In this document: piece by piece, positions 34,661-44,157 of the stretch
Layout: each line of letters opens with the position of its first letter
How positions within the stretch are numbered: the stretch's first letter is position 1
Source of the DNA: Rhodospirillaceae bacterium
GTDB lineage: Bacteria > Pseudomonadota > Alphaproteobacteria > Dongiales > Dongiaceae
Assembly: GCA_016712715.1 (NCBI GenBank)
Contig: JADJQM010000001.1
Coordinates: 758,501 to 822,500 of the forward strand
Direction of reading: 5' to 3'
Length of the DNA: 64,000 nt
The notes under the pieces: model-generated
Databases searched by the model: none
What the model was told of the DNA's origin: nothing
What the model saw: the letters and a program-made list of their open reading frames with translations, nothing else
Position numbers and translations under genes: made by a program

Positions 34661-36225
34661 AACTCGATCCAATGGCCGCAGCGGCCGCCTCCCAGGAAGA
34701 CGAGCTGGCGGCCCTCAAGGATCTCGGACCATCCGAGATCCTTCTCCGTTATCAACGACTGCTGCTGGAAACCGTCTCGGTCGAGGCGCTGACCGTCGCG
34801 GAGAAATCCCGCCGCATCGGTTACACCTGGGGCATGGCGGCGCATTCGGTCACCGTGGCGGCCGCGCAACGCGCCGCCGGCGGCATGGACGTCTTCTATA
34901 TCGCCTACGAAAAGGAAATGACGCGGGAGTTCATCGACACCTGCGCCACCTGGGCCAAGCACTTCAACATGGCGGCCTCCGACGTCGAAGAGACCTTGTG
35001 GAAAGACGGCAAGGATGACGACGGTATTCTCGCCTTCCGCATCATCTTCGCGTCCGGCTTCGAGATCGTTGCCCTGTCATCGAGCCCGCGTGGCCTGCGC
35101 GGCCGCCAGGGCCTGGTCATCATCGACGAGGCAGCCTTCCATGACGATCTTGATGAGCTGCTGAAAGCCGCCCTGGCGCTCCTGATGTGGGGCGGCCGCG
35201 TCGTCGTCATCTCCACTCATAACGGCGCTTCAAATCCGTTTAACCGGCTGCTGGAAGATATCCGGTCAAAGCGACGCAAGGGTGCCGCGATCCGCGTGAC
35301 ACTCGACGACGCGCTCGCGGACGGTCTCTTCAAGCGGATCTGTCAGCGCAAGGGCGAAGCCTGGACGGCCGAGGCGGAAGCCAAATGGCGCCAGGACGTG
35401 GTCGACTATTACGGCGACGCCGCCGACGAGGAGCTGTTCTGCGTCCCGCGTGCTTCCGGTGGCCAATGGTTGCCGCGCCCGCTGATCGAAGCCCGCATGG
35501 AAGCCGGCATCCCGATCGCGCGCCTCCGCCTGGAAGATGATTTCCTGTCGCCGCAAAAGAGCGACGCCTGGCGTGCGCAACAGATCCAGGAGTTCATCGA
35601 CCGGGAGATCGCGCCAGCACTCCAGGCAATCCCGCCCGAGCTGTTCAATTACTTCGGCCAGGACTTCGCCAGGTCGAGCGATCTCTCCGTCATGTGGGTC
35701 ATGTCACTGCTCGGCACCCTCGTGCGACGCACCGACCTGGTGATCGAGCTATCCAATGTACCCTTCGCCGAACAGGAGAGGATTTGCTTCTTCGTGCTCC
35801 GGGCCTTGCGCCGATTCCAGAAGGGCGCCTTCGACGCGACCGGGAACGGTGCTGCCCTGGCCGAGGCCGCACGGCGCGAATTCGGCGAGGAGCGGATCGA
35901 GGAGATCAAGCTCAGTCAAGACTGGTACCGGGTCAACATGCCCCCGTACAAGGCGGCCTTTGAAGAGGCGGCGATCATTCTGCCGAAAGACGCCGCAATC
36001 CTGACCGATCACGAGCAATTCATTCTCGACAAGGGCATCGCCCAGCTCCGGCCGGTGCGGACGCAGTCGCAGGGTGGCGTTAAGCGTCACGGCGATTCAG
36101 GCATCGCTGGCGCGCTCTGCCATTACGCCAGCCGCACCATTGGTGACGACATCGGCTATCAGGCCGCGCGCCACCCGGCCGGCTTCACCCGCACAGGTCT
36201 CAGCCGCGGCCCCAGGGCCTGGTAG
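34657..36225 (+). CDS. Terminase large subunit (Mu gp28-like)
   Basis: 522 residues. The degenerate Walker A region EKSRRIGYTWGM is near 49-60 and the Walker B LVIIDEAAFHDD at 153-164. Further on come VVVISTHNG (coupling motif) and a nuclease domain with FGQDFARSSDLSVMWV and FDATGNGAALAEAA, as in Mu gp28. It packages DNA headful-wise, cutting outside the right end in Mu relatives. No frameshift. Confidence 0.9.
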   Translation: MKLDPMAAAAASQEDELAALKDLGPSEILLRYQRLLLETVSVEALTVAEKSRRIGYTWGMAAHSVTVAAAQRAAGGMDVFYIAYEKEMTREFIDTCATWAKHFNMAASDVEETLWKDGKDDDGILAFRIIFASGFEIVALSSSPRGLRGRQGLVIIDEAAFHDDLDELLKAALALLMWGGRVVVISTHNGASNPFNRLLEDIRSKRRKGAAIRVTLDDALADGLFKRICQRKGEAWTAEAEAKWRQDVVDYYGDAADEELFCVPRASGGQWLPRPLIEARMEAGIPIARLRLEDDFLSPQKSDAWRAQQIQEFIDREIAPALQAIPPELFNYFGQDFARSSDLSVMWVMSLLGTLVRRTDLVIELSNVPFAEQERICFFVLRALRRFQKGAFDATGNGAALAEAARREFGEERIEEIKLSQDWYRVNMPPYKAAFEEAAIILPKDAAILTDHEQFILDKGIAQLRPVRTQSQGGVKRHGDSGIAGALCHYASRTIGDDIGYQAARHPAGFTRTGLSRGPRAW

Positions 36226-36239
36226 AAGGAATCATCAAC

Positions 36240-37817
36240 ATGTCCACCCCACGGCTTCTCGGCCCCGATGGCCTGCCGATCAATCGCCAGATGCTGACCC
36301 AACAGCAGGCGACGCCAAATGTGCTGGCACGCCGGAACATCACCAGCCTGCATCCCTCCATTGGACTCGACCCGTTGCGCCTCGGCGCCATCCTGCGCAT
36401 GGCGGAGACGATAGATCCCACGGCCTATCTGGAGCTGGCCGAGGACATGGAGGAAAAGGACCTCCATTATCTCGGCGTCCTCGGCACCCGGAAGCGCGCC
36501 GTGGCCCAGCTTGAAATCACAGTGGACTCAGCGACCGATGCTCCGCGCGACGTCGAGATCGCCGATTTCATCCGTGGCTTCGTCAGCCGCACCGAGCTGG
36601 AGGACGAACTCTTCCACATGATGGATGCTGCCGGCAAAGGCTACAGTGTCACCGAGATCGTGTGGGAGGTATCGGAGAAGCAATACATGCCGGCGCGCCT
36701 GGAGTGGTGCGATCAGAAATGGTTCCGCTTTGACGAGATGGGGCAGAACCTCCTTCTAATCGACGGGCAAAACTACAGGCCGCTCACCGCCTACAAGTTT
36801 ATCACCACCCGTATTGCAGCCAAGTCAGGCCTCACCGTGAAAGGTGGCCTGGCGCGTGCTGTCGCCTGGTGCTGGCTCTTCAAGAACTTCACCCTCAAGG
36901 ATTGGGTGATCTTTGCCGAGGCCTATGGCCACCCGGTGCGCGTCGGCAAGTATGGTCCCGGCGCCTCGCCCGAGGACAAGGCAACGCTGCTCGATGCCGT
37001 GATGAACATTTCGACAGACTTTGCCGCCATTATCCCGACCTCGATGGTGATCGAGCAGCTCCAGGTCGACGCGCCCAAATCGGTCGAGCTCTTCAGCAGC
37101 CTTGCCAATTATCTCGACCAGCAGGTCTCCAAGGTGGTGGTCGGGCAGACCGGCACCACGGACGCGATCGCCGGCGGCTATGCGGTCGGCAAGGTCCACA
37201 ATGAGGTCCGCGAAGACATCAAGCGGTCGGACGCCAAGCAGCTCGCCGCTGCCATCAACCGCATGCTCGTGCGGCCGATGGTTGATCTGAACTATGGGCC
37301 GCAGAAGGCCTATCCGACGCTGCGCATCGGCAATCGTGAGGCGATGGATCACGAGATGCTAGGCAAGACGCTGCCGGCGTTGATCGACCGGGGCTTGAAG
37401 GTCGGCATGTCCAGCATCCGCGACAAGCTCGGTATTCCCGACCCGGCCGACGATGAGGAGCTGCTCGGCCCGTCTCGGGAAAGCCAGACGCTGCCGGCCA
37501 AGGATGACGTGGCGGACGATGAGACGAAACCAACCGACAAGCATGTGGCGTCGCGCCACCCTGGCATCAGTGGCCCGCGCGATTATGTCGACGATCTGGA
37601 GGACGCCCTCGATCAGCAGACGCAGGCGGTGATGCAAGGCGCCGTCGATCAGATCCGTACTCTCGTGCAAGATCCGACGATTACCAGCCTGCAGCAGCTT
37701 GCCGATCGGCTGCTCGATCTCTATCCCTCGCTCGACCTCACCAAGCTAGGCGATCTGCTCGCCGATGCGATGTTGCTCGCGCATGTCAAGGGCGCTGACG
37801 AGATCGGAGCGGCCTGA
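36240..37817 (+). CDS. Portal protein (Mu gp29, DUF935)
   Basis: 525 residues. The characteristic DUF935 pattern is present: HPSIGLDPLRLGAILRMAETIDPTAYLELAEDMEEKD, GVLGTRKRAV, WCDQKWFRFDEMG and a central FTLKDWVIFAEAYGHPVRVGKYGPG. The portal ring is the gate for DNA entry and joins head to tail. Ends TGATG, overlapping the next gene by one base. A spread of acidic residues in the C-terminus is typical. Confidence 0.9.
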   Translation: MSTPRLLGPDGLPINRQMLTQQQATPNVLARRNITSLHPSIGLDPLRLGAILRMAETIDPTAYLELAEDMEEKDLHYLGVLGTRKRAVAQLEITVDSATDAPRDVEIADFIRGFVSRTELEDELFHMMDAAGKGYSVTEIVWEVSEKQYMPARLEWCDQKWFRFDEMGQNLLLIDGQNYRPLTAYKFITTRIAAKSGLTVKGGLARAVAWCWLFKNFTLKDWVIFAEAYGHPVRVGKYGPGASPEDKATLLDAVMNISTDFAAIIPTSMVIEQLQVDAPKSVELFSSLANYLDQQVSKVVVGQTGTTDAIAGGYAVGKVHNEVREDIKRSDAKQLAAAINRMLVRPMVDLNYGPQKAYPTLRIGNREAMDHEMLGKTLPALIDRGLKVGMSSIRDKLGIPDPADDEELLGPSRESQTLPAKDDVADDETKPTDKHVASRHPGISGPRDYVDDLEDALDQQTQAVMQGAVDQIRTLVQDPTITSLQQLADRLLDLYPSLDLTKLGDLLADAMLLAHVKGADEIGAA

Positions 37818-39040
37818 TGGCGCCTAACCCGGCTCCGGGCGCGGTCCCATTCACCGAGGCGGCCGACTTCTTTCGCGACAAGGTGCGCCTGCCGACCGCG
37901 ACCTGGACGGATCTGTGGCAGGGCATGCATGCGCGCGCCTTCGTCGTCGCCGGCGCAACCAAGGATGCGCTGTTGAAGGACTTCCAGGGGGCCATTCAAA
38001 AGGCCTTAGACCAGGGCACCACACTTGCCGAGTTCCGCGCCGACTTCGACCGCATCGTCGCAACGCATGGCTGGAGCTACAACGGCGGCCGGGGCTGGCG
38101 CTCGGCCATAATCTACAACACCAACCTCCGCATGGCCTACTCGACCGGCAAATGGGCTCAGGCTCAGCGCGTGAAGGCATTGCGGCCCTATCTTCGCTAC
38201 GTCGCCATCCTCGACACGAAGACCCGGCCGGAGCATCGCGCCTGGCATGGCACCATCTTGGCCGTCGATGATCCATTCTGGGATACGCATTGCCCGCCCA
38301 ATGGATGGAATTGCCGCTGCACGATCCAGTCAATCTCGGAAATCGACCTCAAACGCTTCGGCCTGAAGGTGAGCGATGCGGCACCGCCGATCGACCTCAT
38401 CGACCGGCCGGTCAACATGCCGGGTGGCCAGGTGCTGATGAAGGTGCCGCAGGGCATCGATCCGGGCTTCGGCTATAGCCCTGGCCTCGCTGCCCATGGC
38501 CGCAAGCTCTCCGACGATGTGATGGACGCCTGGCGCCGCGCCGGCAGCGAGAGCTGGGAGACGTTGACGCCGGGCGATTGGCGGGATCTTGGCCGCCCGG
38601 CCGCCGTGCCGATCGACAAAGCGGTCGCCACTGTGGGCGCCAAGGCATCGTCCGTCGACAATATGGCGTCGGCGATCAGCCATGCGATCGGTGGCCGTGA
38701 ACGTACCTTCGATCTACCAGACGGCAGTGTCGTCGCGGTCAATGCGGAGAGCCTGGCGACACATATGCCGATCGAGCGGGCGCCCTTCGTGCCGTTCCTG
38801 CCCGAGCTGCTCACCGATCCCTTCGAGATCTGGCTGTCTTTCGAGCGCCACCAGGGCACGGGCAAGGTCGAATTGCGGAAGCGCTTGATCAAGGTGCTGG
38901 ACGATGGCACGCGAAAGCGCGGCCTGGTCATGGCCGCTCAAGTGGTGCGCGGTCGGCTGGAGGCCTGGACCTTCTTTCCCTCGTCGCAGCTCGGCTATCT
39001 GCAAAGCCAGCGCCGGGGAAAACTGCTCTTTGGGCGGTGA
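37817..39040 (+). CDS. Head morphogenesis protein (Mu gp30/F-like, SPP1 gp7 domain)
   Basis: 407 residues. An N-terminal SPP1 gp7-type domain, with AFVVAGATKDALLKDFQGAIQKAL, TNLRMAYSTGKWAQ and the PEHRAWHGTILAVDDPFWDTHCPPNGWNCRCTI region, is followed by a C-terminal extension common in Mu-like phages. It takes part in early head assembly and stays as a minor capsid component. The cargo gene 39140-40549 is inserted immediately after it. Confidence 0.87.
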   Translation: MAPNPAPGAVPFTEAADFFRDKVRLPTATWTDLWQGMHARAFVVAGATKDALLKDFQGAIQKALDQGTTLAEFRADFDRIVATHGWSYNGGRGWRSAIIYNTNLRMAYSTGKWAQAQRVKALRPYLRYVAILDTKTRPEHRAWHGTILAVDDPFWDTHCPPNGWNCRCTIQSISEIDLKRFGLKVSDAAPPIDLIDRPVNMPGGQVLMKVPQGIDPGFGYSPGLAAHGRKLSDDVMDAWRRAGSESWETLTPGDWRDLGRPAAVPIDKAVATVGAKASSVDNMASAISHAIGGRERTFDLPDGSVVAVNAESLATHMPIERAPFVPFLPELLTDPFEIWLSFERHQGTGKVELRKRLIKVLDDGTRKRGLVMAAQVVRGRLEAWTFFPSSQLGYLQSQRRGKLLFGR

Positions 39041-39139
39041 GAGGATGGAGCCTAGCGGCATGCGCGCCGCCGGCACCGGGACCTGGGTATCGGGGGCAGC
39101 ATCCCCACCGCAGCTCCTTCGTACCCAAAGATAGGCCGG

Positions 39140-40549
39140 CTAGGCCAAGGTTTCAACATCCGTTTTAGCCTTGTTTAGCCGGAGTCTGGCCTCTTCCGTC
39201 TCTGCCAGTGCTTCGTCAAATGTGCGGTCTGCGTTATTGATGAATGCCGTCCGGGCCAATGCACTATCAATCGACTCCCGCGTCATCACATACACGCCAT
39301 AGCGTTGCGCCTCTTCGATCTCCGCATCAAGTTCCGCTTGATCCTTTGCGGATACCATTACTGGCAGAAGCTGGATATTTTTGTTGTTGCCAGCATCTAG
39401 GCGCTTCCGAACCTCGGCCACCCTCGTGACTAATTTCTGCAATTTCGTATCGGCTTTTAGATTGCCCACCGTGCACTCAACGATGGCGAGGTTTCCGCGA
39501 GGTGTTGCAACGATCATGTCGGACCAGTCCATCAGCTTTGTGCTGACTGTTCCCAAATGTGCGGCGCTAAATCCTAGCAGCCAAAAAAGCCAAGCCACGG
39601 CCAGCTCGAAATCGTCTTGAGGCTGCTTCTTTTTGGCGCTCAGGAATTCGACCATGTGCTTCAGTTCACCGTCGGCGGCCTCCAGAGCGGCGCGACGAGG
39701 ATTTCTAGTAACCTTGGGGTCGCCGATCCAGAAGTAGTGTTGTGCTAGGCCGTCATAGGAGACAATACAATTCACGATAGCGCCTTCGGGCACGGTCACC
39801 TCCAAAAGGCCGTATTGACTAAGCTCACGGGTGGTCCATGTGAGGTCATTGCTAGAAAAATACCGCCGCTCATGGACTTGGTCGATTCCTTGGACGATCA
39901 ATCCGAGCGACACTTTGTCGGTGGGCAGGTGAGGTGAAAAAAAGATTCCAACTCTTGCTTTCGTACCGTCGACCGTGGACTCCCCCGCATCGATCTCGGC
40001 AATAGTGATGGCCGTGAATTCAATGTAAGCATGCGGCGGAATGCCAGCATTTAGGCCATAGGCATGCTGAAGATCTCGCAGGCTGTGATAGGGGGGATTA
40101 CTTGCTCGTAGTTCCCAATCGATATGGGGCTCGTACAACCAGCCATCGGTAGCTTGGCCGGCCAACAACAATGAAGCGATGCGTCGCTGCGTTGTAATTC
40201 CTCCTGGACTGAAAGGGGTAAAACCAGATTCGCGCAGCCCGTGGGGCGGGGAGCTGAAAAGTAATCTACCCCCTGGAATCTCGATTTCTCCGGCCTCCAA
40301 CGCCGCGACAATTTGTCTTCCAGTCATTTTTAGGTCGCTGAATCGGACTTGCCCAACCTGGATCGAGGGCGAATTGAAGACAGGCATCACGGTCGGCGCT
40401 GGCCGAAATTGGTAGGTTAAGCTTCCGGAGACCAGCAACAGTGCCGCTTCCTGCCTGACAGCAAGATATGTAAAGAGCCCGTCGCTATATGCCGACTCGC
40501 CCCCCGAGATAGAAGCAAAGAACTGCTCAACTTTTCGGTCGCTCTCCAT
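39140..40549 (-). CDS. Cargo protein with a possible PD-(D/E)xK-like nuclease domain
   Basis: 469 residues from ATG 40549 and opposite in direction to all structural genes around it; the DNA is visibly richer in A/T. The N-terminal 300 residues are unrecognised. The C-terminal part, FELAVAWLFWLLGF (314-327), DWSDMIVATPRGNLAIVECT (341-360) and NLKADTKLQKL, has the alpha-beta-D...E-x-x order of a restriction-endonuclease fold, though the usual final Lys of E-x-K is Thr here. Similar stand-alone proteins with an ECT-type motif are uncharacterised. Placement as a moron between head genes, and its fold, suggest anti-phage or immunity activity. That is inference. Confidence 0.7.
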   Translation of the reverse strand: MESDRKVEQFFASISGGESAYSDGLFTYLAVRQEAALLLVSGSLTYQFRPAPTVMPVFNSPSIQVGQVRFSDLKMTGRQIVAALEAGEIEIPGGRLLFSSPPHGLRESGFTPFSPGGITTQRRIASLLLAGQATDGWLYEPHIDWELRASNPPYHSLRDLQHAYGLNAGIPPHAYIEFTAITIAEIDAGESTVDGTKARVGIFFSPHLPTDKVSLGLIVQGIDQVHERRYFSSNDLTWTTRELSQYGLLEVTVPEGAIVNCIVSYDGLAQHYFWIGDPKVTRNPRRAALEAADGELKHMVEFLSAKKKQPQDDFELAVAWLFWLLGFSAAHLGTVSTKLMDWSDMIVATPRGNLAIVECTVGNLKADTKLQKLVTRVAEVRKRLDAGNNKNIQLLPVMVSAKDQAELDAEIEEAQRYGVYVMTRESIDSALARTAFINNADRTFDEALAETEEARLRLNKAKTDVETLA

Positions 40550-40837
40550 GACGATTGCCCCTTGGATTCTAACTCTACCGAAAGCGGCTCGCAGACATGC
40601 ACCGGCCCCGTCGCAGCCCCGACCATACCCTATTCCCATTTGAAGGGCATTTTGAAGGCCCTGGCGGGCACCCGGAGGCCATCCGGCAATTTTCGACAGG
40701 GGCAATTGCCAGCCCGGTGCCAAATCCCCATACTCACCCCGAATTCGCGGTCCTGACCGCGTGACCCCCTTGCCCCGGCCCCGCCGAGCATGTTCGGGGT
40801 GCCGAGGCGGTGCTCCCGACGACTAGCTTCCGGGGGT

Positions 40838-41935
40838 ATGAAGACCCCCACGAACGTCATCGTCGCAGCCCAGGACCTGGCCGGCAAAGCTCCGGCCCGC
40901 ATCCAGTTGCTGCCCAAGGAAGCCGTCACCGGCGCCGCCTGGCGCGGGCAGGACGGCCGAGGCCCGTATAGCGTCGGCGACATCGCGAAGATGATCGCCG
41001 CCAGCCAGCTCCCGCTCAGCATTGACTACGACCACCTCTCGGATCTGCCGCAGGGCGCCGGCGTCGAGAAGCCGGCCGCCGGCTGGATCACCAAGCTGGA
41101 ATCGGACGCTGACGGATTGTGGGGCGAGGTCGAGTGGACCAGCCGCGCATCGGCGTCGATTGCCGACAAGGAATACCGGTTCATCTCCCCGGCTTTCGCC
41201 GTCTTGAAGGATTCCGGCGAGATCCTCCGGCTCACCGGCGCCGGCCTGGTCAACAAACCGAACTTCGTCATGCAGGCCCTGGCGTCTCAATCCGGCGGCC
41301 TGCCGACCGATCCTCCCGCCAAAGAAAAGGAAGCCACCATGAACGCCTCTCAGTCGGCGGCGCTTTGCGCTGCGCTCGCCATTGCCACGGACAGCGACGC
41401 CAGCGCGATCGTCACCGCCGCGCAGAATCTCCGCGTCCAGCTCGACACCCTCGGCAAGACCCTCGACCTCTCGGGCAAGACCAGCGTCGAGATCGCGACC
41501 GCAGCGGTCGGTGCCCTTGCGCGCCTCGACACCGCCGCCTTCGTGCCGAAAGCGGACCACGACAAGGTCGTTACCGATCTCGCTTCGCTCCAGACGAAGG
41601 TCAAGGAAGCCGATGCGATCGCTGCCGTCGAAACCCAGATGCGCGCCGGCAAGGTGACGCCGGCGCAGAAAGACTACTGGACTGCCGAAGCCAAGCGCGA
41701 CCTGGCGGCATTCAACAAATGGGCCGAGAGCGCGCCCGTCGTGGTCGACCCCGGCACCGTGCAGGCAACACTCGCCGCCGCCGGCGAAGGCAAAGACAAG
41801 ATTGCTGTCGGCATTCCGACCCAGCCCGGTACCACCATGGATCCCGAGCGCATCGCCCTCCACAACAAGGTGCGCGCGCACATGGCCAAGAACCCGAACG
41901 TCAGTTACGAGGCGGCGCTCCGCGTCGTCGCCTAA
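40838..41935 (+). CDS. Phage capsid protease with internal scaffold (Mu gpI-like)
   Basis: 365 residues. The N-terminal half matches Mu-like prophage I protease: IQLLPKEAVTGAAWRGQDGRGPY, SIDYDHLSD (Asp/His region), AAGWITKLESDADGLWGEVEWT, DKEYRFISPAFAVLKDSGEI and LVNKPNFVM. It cleaves scaffold and head proteins during maturation. The start at 40838 is the first Met after a GGGGG site; an in-frame GTG-type extension to 40790 is less likely. The region 40550-40837 upstream holds only non-coding sequence. Confidence 0.85.
   Translation: MKTPTNVIVAAQDLAGKAPARIQLLPKEAVTGAAWRGQDGRGPYSVGDIAKMIAASQLPLSIDYDHLSDLPQGAGVEKPAAGWITKLESDADGLWGEVEWTSRASASIADKEYRFISPAFAVLKDSGEILRLTGAGLVNKPNFVMQALASQSGGLPTDPPAKEKEATMNASQSAALCAALAIATDSDASAIVTAAQNLRVQLDTLGKTLDLSGKTSVEIATAAVGALARLDTAAFVPKADHDKVVTDLASLQTKVKEADAIAAVETQMRAGKVTPAQKDYWTAEAKRDLAAFNKWAESAPVVVDPGTVQATLAAAGEGKDKIAVGIPTQPGTTMDPERIALHNKVRAHMAKNPNVSYEAALRVVA
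41339..41935 (+). CDS. Scaffold protein from an internal in-frame start (Mu gpZ-like)
   Basis: An ATG at 41339, preceded by AAAGGAAG at a good distance, begins MNASQSAALCAALAIATDSD in the same frame as the protease and runs to the shared stop: 198 residues, helical. In Mu, the scaffold gpZ is produced from within gene I in just this way. Independent expression here is inferred from the strong ribosome-binding site and the domain boundary. Confidence 0.6.
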   Translation: MNASQSAALCAALAIATDSDASAIVTAAQNLRVQLDTLGKTLDLSGKTSVEIATAAVGALARLDTAAFVPKADHDKVVTDLASLQTKVKEADAIAAVETQMRAGKVTPAQKDYWTAEAKRDLAAFNKWAESAPVVVDPGTVQATLAAAGEGKDKIAVGIPTQPGTTMDPERIALHNKVRAHMAKNPNVSYEAALRVVA

Positions 41936-42054
41936 CCGTTCGTGTGGGGAGGGTCGCGGTCTTCGATCCATTGCGAGATGGGTCGGCGACCGCGACCAGC
42001 AACACACCCGCCCACCCGCGCCCGACTAAGGCGACGTACACAAGGATCTGATCG

Positions 42055-42393
42055 ATGAGCAAACAAGCCCTTTCCGTTTTGGTGTTGAGCATCGCGGCCA
42101 CCGCCGTTCTCGTTAAGAACCGCTTCATCACCCATGCCGGCGCCGTGCCGGCTGCGGCCGCCCGCTGCCTCGGTGTCACACGTACCGACGCGGCGATCGG
42201 CGACCAGATTGCCGTCGACGTCCTCGGCACGGCCGTGGTCGAAGCCGGCGGCGCTATCGCGGCCGGTGCCCAGGTCGAAGTTGACGCCTCGGGCCGTGTC
42301 ATTACCAAGGCCGCCGGCGTCGTCGTCGGCAGCGCCCTGCAACAGTCTCTCGCCCTCGGCGACTCTATCGAGGTGCTGCTCATCCCGAACTGA
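42055..42393 (+). CDS. DUF2190-type capsid decoration protein
   Basis: 112 residues, beta-rich: SVLVLSIAATAVL, then GAVPAAAARCLGVTRTDAAIGDQIAVDVLGTAVVEAGGAI and AAGVVVGSALQQSLALGDSIEVLLIPN. This is the pattern of DUF2190 decoration or cement proteins encoded just upstream of the major capsid. It stabilises the head shell. The short 119-bp gap before it contains GC-rich non-coding DNA only. Confidence 0.75.
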   Translation: MSKQALSVLVLSIAATAVLVKNRFITHAGAVPAAAARCLGVTRTDAAIGDQIAVDVLGTAVVEAGGAIAAGAQVEVDASGRVITKAAGVVVGSALQQSLALGDSIEVLLIPN

Positions 42394-42451
42394 TACCGGC
42401 CCGCCACCCTAACGGCGATCCGCGCCCGCTACCTTCAAAAGGAGTTCAACC

Positions 42452-43387
42452 GTGACCACCAATATGTCCCTGCGCCAGGTGCGCGTGATCGACCCGGTCC
42501 TTAGCAGCGTTGCTATCGGCTACTCCAATCCGGCATTCATGGTGCCATTGATTCTGCCGCGCGTCCCCGTGTTCGCCGCCGGCGGGCAAATCATCGAGTT
42601 CGGCAAGGAAGCCTTTCTCAGCTACAACCTCCGCCGCGCGCCTGGCGGTGGTACCAAGCGCGTCGCGCTCGGTTACACCGGCAAGCCCTACGCCCTGGTG
42701 CAGGACGCGCTCGAAATTCCGATCCCCTTCGAGCATCAGCGCGATGCCGAAGCCGTGGTCGGCATCAATCTCCAGACGAACGCGACAAAGAAGGGCATGT
42801 CGATCGCCCTCAAGTCCCTGGAGGTCGAAGGCGCCACGCTCGTCACGACGCTCGCCACGTATGCCGCCTCCAACAGGGTCACCCTGGCCGGCGGCACCAA
42901 ATGGTCGGCAGGCACCGGCGTGCCCGTGACGGATTTCGACACCGGTCGCGAGGCCATCCGCTCACAGTGCGGCGTCTATCCCAACACGGCCTGGTTCTCG
43001 CCGGTTGCCTGGAACGCCTTCAAGAACAATCCACAGGTGGTCGATCGCTTCAAGTACACCAATCCGGACGGCATGGTGTCGCCGGAGATGGCAAAGGGCA
43101 TCCTGCAGGTTGACAACGTCTATGTCGGCGCGGCGATCAGCATGACCGATGCCGGCGTCGCCAGCGATATCTGGGGCAACAATGCCGGCCTCTGCTATGT
43201 GCCGCCGGTGCCGGAAGATGCCGACACGCCCGGCTTCGGCTTCACCTATGCCATGGACGGCGATCCGCGCGTCGAAGAGATCTATGCCGACCGGCCGAAC
43301 AAGAGCTGGATCGTGCCCGTGACTTACGAGCGCGCTCCGGTCATTGCCGCCGCCTCGGCCGGCTACCTCTTCCAGTCCCCGAACTAA
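42452..43387 (+). CDS. Major capsid protein
   Basis: 311 residues. LRQVRVIDPVLSSVAIGYSN, FMVPLILPRVPV, GGQIIEFGKEAFLSYN and TDFDTGREAIRSQCGVYPNTAWFSPVAWNAFKNNP form a typical HK97-fold coat protein; GYLFQSPN ends it. AAAAGGAG lies upstream of the GTG start. Hundreds of copies form the icosahedral head with the decoration and scaffold proteins around it. It is more like the capsids of RcapMu-type phages than Mu gpT. Confidence 0.88.
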   Translation: MTTNMSLRQVRVIDPVLSSVAIGYSNPAFMVPLILPRVPVFAAGGQIIEFGKEAFLSYNLRRAPGGGTKRVALGYTGKPYALVQDALEIPIPFEHQRDAEAVVGINLQTNATKKGMSIALKSLEVEGATLVTTLATYAASNRVTLAGGTKWSAGTGVPVTDFDTGREAIRSQCGVYPNTAWFSPVAWNAFKNNPQVVDRFKYTNPDGMVSPEMAKGILQVDNVYVGAAISMTDAGVASDIWGNNAGLCYVPPVPEDADTPGFGFTYAMDGDPRVEEIYADRPNKSWIVPVTYERAPVIAAASAGYLFQSPN

Positions 43388-43454
43388 TCGACGCGCTCGA
43401 CACGCCGGCGGCGCACCCCGTCGCCGGCCCGATCGCGGTCAATAGGAGATCCCC

Positions 43455-43616
43455 ATGAAGGTAAAGGCGCTCACGCCGATCAGAACGAAGCCGGGCAAAG
43501 CCGCTTGCGAGATCGGCGCCATCATCGACATCGACGACGAAGAGGTGGCCGACCTGGCCGCCGTCGGCGCAGTCGAGAAACTGGCGGAAGAGAAACCCGC
43601 CAAGAAGGCCACCTAA
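43455..43616 (+). CDS. Small 53-residue head-region protein
   Basis: ATG 43455 (behind AGGAG) to TAA 43614-43616, reading MKVKALTPIRTKPGKAACEI, IDIDDEEVADLAAVGAVEKL and a Lys-rich end. The ribosome-binding site, spacing and conserved-looking beta start support a real gene. Small proteins of this type occur between capsid and gp36-like genes; function unknown. Confidence 0.6.
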   Translation: MKVKALTPIRTKPGKAACEIGAIIDIDDEEVADLAAVGAVEKLAEEKPAKKAT

Positions 43617-43725
43617 TACCAGGGCCGTCGCGCCATCGGCTTAGCCGATGGTTTGGCCCACCAGGAAGGGCCGGTGACTGCGCGATAGGCACCGGCCCGC
43701 CTTACTTCCCCACCGGGGTGACAGC

Positions 43726-44157
43726 TTGACCTACGCCCTGCAAATCGATCTCGAAAGACACGCCAGTGTTGAGGCGCTGATTTCGCTGACCGATCGTGAC
43801 CAGCCCCCGGCCGGGGTGGTCAACGTGGCGACGATCGCCGACGCGCTCGGCAAGGCGACCGCCATGGTCGACAGCTATCTGCGCGGCCGCTACGCACTGC
43901 CGGTCAATCCGGTGCCGGCCGAGATCAACCTCTACACCACCCACATCGCCTATTATCTCCTGCACGGCAACGCCTCGGTCTATCCCGACGCCGTGAAGGC
44001 CGATTACGAGAATGCGATAGCACGCCTGCGCGAGCTGGCGAACGGCATCACCATGCTGAGCGCCGCCGTGGCCGCCGCATCCGACGCTGTGTCATCCGGC
44101 GCGCAGTATTCCGGCGATGACCGGAAGTTCACCCGCACCAACATGGTGGATTTCTGA
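43726..44157 (+). CDS. DUF1320-type head-tail connector (Mu gp36-like)
   Basis: 143 residues, TTG start behind GGGGTGAC. LISLTDRDQPPAGVVNVATIADALGKATAMVDSYLRGRYALP and AYYLLHGNASVYPDAVKADYENAIARLREL are the DUF1320/gp36 pattern. It closes the portal and links to the tail completion proteins. Overlaps the next start (TGATG). Confidence 0.8.
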   Translation: MTYALQIDLERHASVEALISLTDRDQPPAGVVNVATIADALGKATAMVDSYLRGRYALPVNPVPAEINLYTTHIAYYLLHGNASVYPDAVKADYENAIARLRELANGITMLSAAVAAASDAVSSGAQYSGDDRKFTRTNMVDF

